From the NCBI GenBank assembly GCA_900544965.1, contig UQXE01000044.1:1-11324 (forward strand): a stretch of 11,324 nt of DNA, written 5' to 3'. Below are positions 6,081 to 11,324 of the stretch, in pieces; positions within the stretch are counted from its first letter, which is position 1, and each line of letters opens with the position of its first letter. Source of the stretch: an uncultured Eubacteriales bacterium (GTDB lineage: Bacteria > Bacillota > Clostridia > Christensenellales > CAG-138). The notes beneath the pieces were generated by a model. That model was not told the origin of the DNA and did not search any database. It was given only the letters and a program-made list of their open reading frames with translations. Position numbers and translations under genes: made by a program.

Positions 6081-6116
6081 CGTCCATTCTGCGGCTTGCG
6101 GAATGGGCGTTTTTTT
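6081..6116 (+). terminator. Intrinsic terminator of the TPP riboswitch
   Basis: CGTCCATTC (6081-6089) pairs with GAATGGGCG (6101-6109) through nine pairs, one of them G-U, followed by seven T (6110-6116). It lies between the TPP aptamer and the start codon at 6169 and is the expected expression platform. Confidence 0.9.
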
Positions 6117-6168
6117 GCGTTCCTTTTCGCGGCGGCCGGCATCGACGGCGGCAAATCGGAGGTATTAC

Positions 6169-7017
6169 ATGAAATTTGTACTATTTGAAAAGCTGTCCGA
6201 GCTTGAGGGCCTGGAGCTGTACATGCTCATAGGCGCGCTGGCGCTGGTGGTCATATTCGCGGCCGCCATGCTGATATTCAAGCTCAAGCCCAGTCCCAAG
6301 AGCGACAGGCTGGGGCCCGTTATGTCCGCGCTGCTTACCGCTGCCCTGGCGTTTGTGGTTTCATACCTGGTGATGCTGTATATAACGGAGATACGCGGAG
6401 CCGGCATGTATGTGATCAGCGGCTGCGCGGCGTTCGCCGTTTTGGTGGCGTTTGCCGCCGTGTTTTACGCAAGGCGCAGCCGAAGCCTTGAAACGGCCAA
6501 ACCCAACTCGACCCGCGCGCTGGTGTTCGGCGCGCTGTGCGTTGGCCTCTCGTTTGTGCTGAGTTACTTTAAGCTGTTCTCAATGCCCTTCGGCGGCTCG
6601 ATTACCCTGCTCAGCATGCTGCCCGTGGCGGCGTACGCGTGCTGGTTCGGACCTGTATACGGGTTTATAGCCGCGTTTGCATACGGCGTGCTCCAGATAA
6701 TCCAGGGCGCGTGGGTGGTTCACTGGGCCCAGTTCATACTGGATTATTTCCTGGCGTTTACATGCCTGGGACTGGCTTCGCTGTTCCCAAAAAAACTGCC
6801 GCTGGGCATGGCGGTCGCTGGAATTGCCAGGATGATATGCTCGGTTATATCCGGAGCCGTATTCTTTGGCTCAAGCGCCGGCGATTACGGATTTTCAAAT
6901 GTCTGGGGCTACTCGCTTGCATATAACGCCCTGACCATAGGCGTTGACACCGCGCTTTGCGTAATCGTGGCGCTGCTGCCCGGAATAAAGAGGGTGGAGG
7001 CAGCCGTAAAATATTGA
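6169..7017 (+). CDS. thiT: ThiT-type thiamine ECF transporter substrate-binding (S) component, N-terminally extended
   Basis: This 282-residue membrane protein is the likely substrate-capturing component of an energy-coupling-factor transporter for thiamine. Residues 115-275 match the ThiT/YuaJ family: FGGSITLLSMLPVAAY (141-156), then GPVYGFIAAFAYGVLQ (161-176), then GAWVVHWAQFILDYFLAF (180-197), which resembles the family's VVHPxQFLLDYPLAF. WGYSLAYN (246-253) lies where known ThiT proteins line the thiamine pocket. Typical ThiT is about 180-200 residues. This one has some 110 extra N-terminal residues with about three more membrane helices (15-37, 49-72, 80-101). The start has GGAGG with a 6-base gap; the frame is open further upstream but runs into the terminator. 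Control by the upstream TPP riboswitch supports thiamine as substrate. The ECF energising subunits are not in the window and are presumably shared. Confidence 0.92.
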   Translation: MKFVLFEKLSELEGLELYMLIGALALVVIFAAAMLIFKLKPSPKSDRLGPVMSALLTAALAFVVSYLVMLYITEIRGAGMYVISGCAAFAVLVAFAAVFYARRSRSLETAKPNSTRALVFGALCVGLSFVLSYFKLFSMPFGGSITLLSMLPVAAYACWFGPVYGFIAAFAYGVLQIIQGAWVVHWAQFILDYFLAFTCLGLASLFPKKLPLGMAVAGIARMICSVISGAVFFGSSAGDYGFSNVWGYSLAYNALTIGVDTALCVIVALLPGIKRVEAAVKY

Positions 7018-7205
7018 CCGGTTTAGCGACGCGATTGCCCGCAAGCCCTGAAGGCTGTTGAAGTATAATCGTCCGGGCTTAACGCGGCGGTGTCCAAAAA
7101 ATCGGATTAACGCTTAAAATGCCGATTTATTGCCCATATGATCGAATTGGCCGCGCATTCGGCCGGCTCGGACTGTAAAGCGTACACGCCTTTATTGGGA
7201 TAAAA

Positions 7206-7246
7206 GCATAAAAGGGCGCCAAAACACGTTGGGCGCCCTTTTATGC
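7206..7246. terminator. Strong bidirectional terminator
   Basis: A perfect 15-bp stem (7206-7220 with 7232-7246) with an 11-base loop carries an AAAA/TTTT segment inside the stem. It lies 190 bases after thiT and just ahead of the MazG-like promoter, insulating the two. Between thiT and this hairpin only a weak 7-bp hairpin was noticed (7099-7105 with 7122-7128), and no gene. Confidence 0.7.
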
Positions 7247-7268
7247 GGGAAACGCGGGATGTTATAAT
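7240..7268 (+). promoter_or_regulatory. Promoter of the MazG-like pseudogene
   Basis: A perfect TATAAT at 7263-7268 is preceded by TGT, an extended -10. The -35 position is poor (TTTATG, 17-base gap) and lies inside the terminator stem. The start codon at 7302 follows about 27 bases after the expected transcription start. Confidence 0.45.
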
Positions 7269-7301
7269 TGATTAGAACTGACTTGATGGAAGGACGCATA
7301 G

Positions 7302-7596
7302 ATGAAAGCCCTGAAAACATCCGAAATGATGGACCGCGGACAGCGCTGCGGGCCGCGCACAGCGGCAGCTGGGCGCCCATGGAACCCAAGTACGGGCGCG
7401 ATTACATACTGTGGATGATAGAGGAGATAGGCGGGGCGGCGCCGAGATAATGGCCGGCCAAAACGTGAGACATGCCTTTGTGGGGGAGATGGGCGACGTG
7501 CTGATGTACTATTTTGACGTGCCGCTAGGATATGGGGTCGCCGCGTATTGCGAAAAACATGACGGGAACATGGGCGGGGACTACGGGAACGAATAG
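7302..7596 (+). pseudogene. MazG-like nucleotide pyrophosphohydrolase remnant
   Basis: Three reading frames each carry a consecutive piece of one protein. From 7302 the frame gives MKALKTSEMMDRGQ. The next frame gives SGSWAPMEPKYGRDYILWMIEEIG and stops at 7448-7450. A third, ending at 7596, gives VRHAFVGEMGDVLMYYFDV and EKHDGNMGGDY. Joined, they follow a MazG-like all-alpha NTP-pyrophosphohydrolase family of about 100-120 residues. The EEIG helix and the EMGDVLMYYFD helix, which carry the acidic metal ligands in the family, are recognisable. At least two frameshifts are needed. Roughly 15-20 codons between these helices, and a few after YGV, seem to be missing. The gene cannot make a normal product. 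It still has a promoter and a GGAAGG site, so loss may be recent. Confidence 0.72.
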
Positions 7597-7645
7597 TCCA
7601 GGCTGTAATAACGCGAGAGCTGACGGTCTTTTATGAATGAAGCGC

Positions 7646-7675
7646 TTGACATGAGCGCATATTATGGATTATATT
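7646..7675 (+). promoter_or_regulatory. Promoter of the T-box leader and metG
   Basis: A consensus -35 TTGACA (7646-7651) is followed 18 bases later by TATATT (7670-7675). Transcription would start near 7682, shortly before Stem I of the T-box. Confidence 0.55.
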
Positions 7676-7703
7676 AAAATGAATTGATATAGTATTGCGC
7701 ATT

Positions 7704-7952
7704 GAAGGAAAGAGTAAGCGGCAGGAGCGCGCATAAGAGAGCCGGGGCAGGGTGAAAGCCCGGACGCGCAAAGGCCGCAGAACATGGCTCCGGAGCGGCT
7801 GCTGCCGAACGCGCCCAAGGCGTCTCAGGCAGAGCGGGTCATGCCCGATACAGCATGAGCTTATGAGCCCTGTTTGCTTTTTAAAAAAGCTCAGCGGGGG
7901 AAGTAGGGTGGTACAGCGGCTAAGTCCGCCCCTATATTGGGGCGGCTTTTTT
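7704..7952 (+). promoter_or_regulatory. T-box riboswitch, methionine-specific, with terminator
   Basis: The leader opens with GAAGGAAAGAGTAAGC (Stem I with its GAGTA loop E/K-turn region) and has a GGTGAAAGCC distal part near 7751-7760. The likely specifier is AUG at 7784-7786 within GAACATGG. The conserved T-box motif is AGGGTGGTACAGCGG at 7905-7919; its UGGU bulge (7909-7912) is complementary to the ACCA end of tRNA-Met. The terminator follows: CCGCCCC (7926-7932) with GGGGCGG (7939-7945) and a T-run at 7947-7952. Uncharged tRNA-Met should stabilise the antiterminator and allow transcription of metG. Specifier, discriminator and downstream gene all agree. Confidence 0.93.
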
Positions 7953-8070
7953 ATATCTTTTCAGGCTGTTATTCCAGATACCGGAAAAGTCCGTACCGCC
8001 CGCACCCGGGCTATAAGCGCCAAAGCGCGGGACTAGAGCAATGAACTCAGACGAAGGGAGATTTGAAATT

Positions 8071-10083
8071 ATGGGTGAAAACACTTATTACATCACCACG
8101 CCCATCTACTATCCAAGCGACAGGCTGCACATCGGCCATGCGTATACCACCGTGGCGGCCGACGCTATAGCGCGCTACAAGCGGCAGATGGGGCTGGACG
8201 TTTATTTCCTGACCGGAGCCGACGAGCACGGGCAGAAGATAGAGAAGAAAGCCGCTGAAAAGGGGGTAACGCCCAAGGCATACGTCGACGCCATAGTGGC
8301 CACGTTTCAGGACCTGTGGAAACGCCTTGACATATCCAACGACGGGTTTGTGCGCACCACCGACGGCTATCACGCACAAGGCGTGCAGCGGATATTTAAA
8401 AAGCTCTACGACCAGGGCGATATATACAAGGCCAGCTACACGGGCCATTACTGCACGCCGTGCGAATCCTTCTGGCTGGATCGCCAGCTTGTAGACGGCT
8501 GCTGCCCGGATTGCGGAAGGAAGACCGAGCTTGTGGAGGAGGAAAGCTACTTTTTCCGCGCCAGCAAGTACGCTCCCGCGCTTATCGAGCACATCAGGAC
8601 GCATCCGGAGTTCATACAGCCGGTTTCCAGGGCAAACGAGATGCTCAACAACTTTCTGCTGCCCGGGCTTGAGGACCTGTGCGTTTCGCGCACCACGTTC
8701 AAGTGGGGAATTCCGGTGAGCTTTGATGAAAAGCATGTCGTGTACGTGTGGCTTGACGCGCTGTCAAACTATATCACAAAGCTGGGCTTCTATTCGGGCG
8801 ACGACAGCCTGTACAGAAAATACTGGCCGGCCGACGTTCATCTGGTAGGCAAGGAGATCGTACGCTTTCATACGATAATCTGGCCCATACTGCTCATGGC
8901 CCTTGGCGAGCCGCTGCCAAAGCAGGTGTTCGGCCATGGCTGGCTTATACTGGACGGCGGCAAGATGTCCAAATCAAAGGGGAACGTGGTTGACCCCGTT
9001 AAGCTTATAAACCGCTATGGCGTGGACGCTATACGCTATTTCCTGCTGCGCGAGGTGCCGTTTGGCGCGGACGGGGTATTCTCCAACGAAGCGCTGATAA
9101 CCAGGATAAACAGCGACCTTGCCAATGACCTGGGTAACCTGCTGTCGCGCACCGTAAGCATGATTGAAAAATACTTTGGCGGCCGCGTTCCGGAGCCTGC
9201 CGCGAAGGCTTTTGAGGACGACGCGCTTATAGCGCAGGCCGAAGCGCTGCCAGGCGCTGTGGACGGGCACATGAAGGCGCTCCGCCTGCCCGAATCGCTT
9301 CAGGAGATATGGAAGCTCATCGGCGCGTGCAACAAATATATAGATGTGACCTGTCCATGGATACTGGCAAAGGACGAGGGCGCGCTTTCGCGCCTTGGCA
9401 CGGTGCTTTACAATCTGGCGGAATGCCTGAGATTTATCGGAGTGATGCTCAGGCCGTTCCTTACGCGGACCGCGCCGGAAATCTTCAGGCAGCTGGGGGT
9501 GGAGGACGGCCCCTTGACGGAAATTGCGGGCCTTTCGCGCTTTGGAGCGCTTGTGAGCGGAACCATGGTTAAAAAAGGCGGCGCGCTGTTTCCGCGTATA
9601 GATATAAAAAAGGAGCTTGAAGCGCTTGAAGCTGAATTCATCAAAAAGGAGGACGCCTCCTCGCCCGCGGATGCGGAAAACCCGTGCGCCGGCGGCCACG
9701 GCGCGCCGGTAGCCGCGGCGAAAGAGGCTGCGGTCGCGGACCCGGATAAACCTGAGTACATTGAATACGAGGATTTTGCAAAGCTCGACCTGCGCCTTGC
9801 TAAGGTGGTTGCGTGCGAACCCGTAAAGAAGTCGGACCATCTCCTGCAGCTTACGCTGGAGGTGGGTGATTCCACGCGCACGGTATTGTCGGGAATACGC
9901 GACTGGTACGCTCCTGACGACCTTATCGGAAGGACTGTGGTGCTGGTTGCAAACCTAAGGCCCAAAAAGCTGCGCGGCGTGCTCAGCGAGGGTATGATAC
10001 TGTGCGCCTCGGACGAGGGGGACGTTAACCTGTCCGCCCTGACCACCATGGCCGATATGGAAAGCGGGCTTAAGGTTAGATAG
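8071..10083 (+). CDS. metG: Methionyl-tRNA synthetase
   Basis: This enzyme charges tRNA-Met with methionine using ATP. It is a class I synthetase of 670 residues, close to the 650-665 common in Bacillota. HIGH is at 20-23 and KMSKS at 298-302. A zinc-knuckle insertion has C128-x2-C131 and C145-x2-C148, the four-cysteine form. The anticodon-binding helical domain follows (about 340-530). An Ala/Pro-rich linker (about 535-560) leads to a C-terminal EMAPII/Trbp111-like tRNA-binding domain (562-670, with DLRLAKVV and LSEGMILCAS). The start at 8071 (MGENTYYITTPIYYP) fits the family N terminus and has AAGGGAG with a 10-base gap. An in-frame ATG at 8041 would add ten residues but lacks a good site. 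Expression is under the upstream T-box. Confidence 0.97.
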   Translation: MGENTYYITTPIYYPSDRLHIGHAYTTVAADAIARYKRQMGLDVYFLTGADEHGQKIEKKAAEKGVTPKAYVDAIVATFQDLWKRLDISNDGFVRTTDGYHAQGVQRIFKKLYDQGDIYKASYTGHYCTPCESFWLDRQLVDGCCPDCGRKTELVEEESYFFRASKYAPALIEHIRTHPEFIQPVSRANEMLNNFLLPGLEDLCVSRTTFKWGIPVSFDEKHVVYVWLDALSNYITKLGFYSGDDSLYRKYWPADVHLVGKEIVRFHTIIWPILLMALGEPLPKQVFGHGWLILDGGKMSKSKGNVVDPVKLINRYGVDAIRYFLLREVPFGADGVFSNEALITRINSDLANDLGNLLSRTVSMIEKYFGGRVPEPAAKAFEDDALIAQAEALPGAVDGHMKALRLPESLQEIWKLIGACNKYIDVTCPWILAKDEGALSRLGTVLYNLAECLRFIGVMLRPFLTRTAPEIFRQLGVEDGPLTEIAGLSRFGALVSGTMVKKGGALFPRIDIKKELEALEAEFIKKEDASSPADAENPCAGGHGAPVAAAKEAAVADPDKPEYIEYEDFAKLDLRLAKVVACEPVKKSDHLLQLTLEVGDSTRTVLSGIRDWYAPDDLIGRTVVLVANLRPKKLRGVLSEGMILCASDEGDVNLSALTTMADMESGLKVR

Positions 10084-10121
10084 GGATAATAATTTAAATG
10101 CAATATTAACCGCCATAGAAG

Positions 10122-10153
10122 ATTCGCTAAGCGCTGTACAGCGCTTAGCGAAT
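10122..10153. repeat. Perfect 32-bp palindrome after metG
   Basis: Bases 10122-10137 are the exact reverse complement of 10138-10153 (half-site ATTCGCTAAGCGCTGT). It lies between convergent metG and the minus-strand secreted-protein genes, where a bidirectional terminator is expected, but neither strand has a T-run after it. It could be a Rho-independent-like hairpin without U-tract, a protein-binding palindrome or a dispersed repeat. Confidence 0.7.
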
Positions 10154-10307
10154 TCAACCCGCAAAATATGGCCTTCGGCTGTAAGCGGCTGTCAGACTAT
10201 GTTTTGCTATCAGCGTTTGTCTGCTTCGCTGCGTGGAAGGCGTCAAGATCACCGTACACGCCGCTGATTTTGGCGGATTGTATTTCTCTCCTGCACCGCT
10301 CTTTCCG

Positions 10308-10494
10308 TTAAGGCTGTGCGGCGTATTGCCCGACTACTCTATCAATACGCTGGGCCGGCATACCGCCGCCGGCTTTTGATTGATTATCTGTTTGAGATCT
10401 TTCTGCGGCATAGAGCCGCAGTGGGGATGATATATGCTTGGAGGGCACAATGAACAATGCCAGTGCCATAGCTGCTAGCCTTTCGCTTTTTCAT
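10308..10494 (-). pseudogene. Remnant of a small secreted-protein gene
   Basis: A strong AGGAGG (10499-10504 on the plus-strand numbering) precedes an ATG at 10494 giving MKKRKASS. This frame then loses any signal-peptide character and stops after 34 residues. Shifting by one base at about 10470 continues as MALALFIVPSKHISSPLRLYAAE, which completes a typical Gram-positive signal peptide with a cleavage-like YAAE. That frame stops at 10308-10310. If the stop is read past, it stays open to 10197, adding 36 residues. I infer a decayed secreted-protein gene, second in an operon 18 bases after the lipoprotein gene. No family is recognised, and chance is not excluded. The rest of 10154-10307 shows nothing else. 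Confidence 0.4.
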
Positions 10495-10512
10495 ATATCC
10501 TCCTTGTTAATG

Positions 10513-10959
10513 TCACCTTATGATGGTGAAACCCTCTTCTTCCAGTTTTTGTATTAAGCTGTCATACTCACCGCCGCCCCTGAGCGGGCAGTCCAGTATG
10601 TTGGTTATAAACCAGCGCTGAGCGTCCGAATAGCTGCCTTCCTTCGCGTTGGCCCTGTTTGCGTTATAGTAGGCGTCAGTTTTGCAGATGTAATATTGGG
10701 TTATGTCGTCGTTTGTAAACTCCGTCGAACCGGATTCTTCCGGATTCGATTTTTCAACGACGATATATGTAATTTTATTCTGGCTGTCCCACCCGCAGGC
10801 GACTATCCGCTTGGCGTACTCGGTCTTTCCAAGGCTGTCGATGAAAGCAAGCTGCTTTTTCGTCAGCGCTCCATCCACAGATTCGGCGTCGTTACCGCAC
10901 GAGATCATTGACGTAAGAATGATAAGCGCCAGCGCCAGCGCAAGTCCCTTTTTAAACAA
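10513..10959 (-). CDS. Predicted lipoprotein of unknown function
   Basis: This 148-residue protein begins with a lipoprotein signal peptide: two Lys (3-4), a hydrophobic Ala/Leu core (6-15) encoded by a short GCGCCA-type repeat, and a lipobox-like MISC with Cys21 as the probable lipid-modified residue (Met at -3 is unusual). The mature part is hydrophilic, with a Lys/Asp/Glu-rich first half, an ITYIVVEKSNPEE strand region (64-76) and a C-terminal helix ending in EEEGFTIIR. The start codon is TTG at 10957-10959, supported by AGGAGG with an 8-base gap; no ATG is available nearby. It is probably anchored on the outer face of the cytoplasmic membrane. I do not recognise the family. It is first in a short minus-strand operon. 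Confidence 0.75.
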   Translation of the reverse strand: MFKKGLALALALIILTSMISCGNDAESVDGALTKKQLAFIDSLGKTEYAKRIVACGWDSQNKITYIVVEKSNPEESGSTEFTNDDITQYYICKTDAYYNANRANAKEGSYSDAQRWFITNILDCPLRGGGEYDSLIQKLEEEGFTIIR

Positions 10960-10980
10960 AATCGACTCCTCCTTTGTTGG

Positions 10981-11003
10981 TTGCCGTTACGCATACACGG
11001 CAA
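10981..11003 (-). other. Hairpin just upstream of the lipoprotein ribosome binding site
   Basis: TTGCCGT (10981-10987) and ACGGCAA (10997-11003) form a perfect 7-bp stem with a nine-base loop, a few bases upstream of the AGGAGG on the minus strand. It may affect translation start or mRNA stability. No clear promoter was found between it and 11055. Confidence 0.35.
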
Positions 11004-11054
11004 ACATTTAATAATGCTTGTAAACCACAAAATATTCCAATTAAATGATACATT

Positions 11055-11105
11055 AAAAAACCCCCTGTTGCAATCATCCTTCTGGTGATTTCCGGACTTT
11101 CAGGG
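11055..11105 (-). terminator. Terminator-like sequence, minus strand
   Basis: On the minus strand CCCTG (11101-11105) can pair with CAGGG (11063-11067) across a long loop, followed by GG and six T (11055-11060). The stem is short, so this is a weak candidate. It could end a transcript coming from the right, or form part of the lipoprotein leader. Confidence 0.3.
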
Positions 11106-11276
11106 CATCGGTCGCGGCATTGGGCCAGCGGTGCTAAAGACATGGGTTTTTTGCCACATGCCCCGCCCAAGGGGCTCTTTTACAAAAAAAGTCCCCCTGC
11201 TAATCCCAAAAAACAATGTTTTTAATAATGTATCGCTTCGCCGGTCTTTTGATACCTTGGGAGCAAAATACGGCTG
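11106..11276. other. Stretch with no recognisable gene
   Basis: No supported coding sequence. A short hairpin with T-rich flank on the plus strand (GCCCC at 11160-11164 with GGGGC at 11171-11175, then TCTTTT) is a weak terminator candidate. The stretch is otherwise low-complexity with A and T runs. Confidence 0.3.
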
Positions 11277-11324
11277 TGCCTCCGGCGGCTTAGAACCTTT
11301 TTTGCAAAAAAGGTTCTAAGAACT
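11277..11324. repeat. Palindromic intergenic repeat, right copy
   Basis: Bases 11277-11298 are the exact reverse complement of 43-64. They run into a perfect 32-bp palindrome at 11289-11320 (half-site CTTAGAACCTTTTTTG). The copy ends the window. It belongs to the repeat family seen at 17-82 and shares the CTAAGCCGC core with the element at 5117-5214. Confidence 0.65.

Noticed and set aside
7064..7069. TATAAT downstream of thiT
   Set aside because: No -35 box at a suitable distance and no gene before the terminator at 7206.
8974..9840. A 288-residue open frame on the minus strand within metG
   Set aside because: It lies opposite a conserved synthetase gene and has no recognisable motif or start signals.
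9408..10157. A 249-residue Ser-rich open frame on the minus strand over the metG 3' end
   Set aside because: It mirrors the tRNA-binding domain coding region; Ser/Ala/Arg bias is typical of an antisense shadow.
10952..11170. A 72-residue minus-strand frame overlapping the lipoprotein start
   Set aside because: It covers a terminator-like sequence and the ribosome binding site, with no family and no start signal; more likely leader sequence.
1..11324. Search for tRNA, rRNA and intact transposase genes
   Set aside because: No tRNA T-arm signature in a fitting context, no rRNA sequence and no transposase motif were found on either strand by eye.

Overview
The window looks like a moderately GC-rich member of the Bacillota, most likely Clostridia. 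It has AGGAGG-type ribosome binding sites, a T-box leader on metG, a TPP riboswitch on a ThiT-type transporter, an apparent NiCo (czcD) riboswitch on a cation exporter, and type I-C-like CRISPR repeats. No ribosomal RNA or tRNA gene was seen, so the genus cannot be named.

Layout. Positions 1-337 hold palindromes and hairpins. Positions 338-1774 (+) encode an XRE-type helix-turn-helix regulator joined through an acidic linker to five copies of a two-helix membrane repeat. Positions 1775-2699 hold a decaying CRISPR array with no cas genes. Positions 2700-3626 (-) encode a cation diffusion facilitator, with a probable NiCo riboswitch at 3702-3806 and its promoter further upstream. About 330 bases with no recognisable gene follow. 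Then come a P-loop kinase-like protein (4430-4975), a structured inverted-repeat element (5117-5214), a frameshifted GNAT acetyltransferase (5344-5828), a TPP riboswitch with terminator, and a thiamine ECF substrate-binding protein (6169-7017). A strong terminator is at 7206-7246. It is followed by a broken MazG-like gene (7302-7596), a methionine-specific T-box (7704-7952) and metG (8071-10083). On the minus strand, a lipoprotein gene (10513-10959) precedes the remains of a second secreted-protein gene.

The genes are mostly independent single transcription units, each with its own leader: thiamine uptake under TPP control, Co/Ni export under metal control, and methionyl-tRNA synthetase under uncharged tRNA-Met control. 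They do not form one pathway. Two themes stand out. One is decay: three frameshifted genes and a CRISPR array whose repeats worsen steadily towards the leader side. The other is a palindromic repeat family, sharing the core CTAAGCCGC, at both ends of the window and again near 5.1 kb. The outermost copies are a 22-bp exact inverted match, which may mean the window is a whole contig that broke at dispersed repeats.
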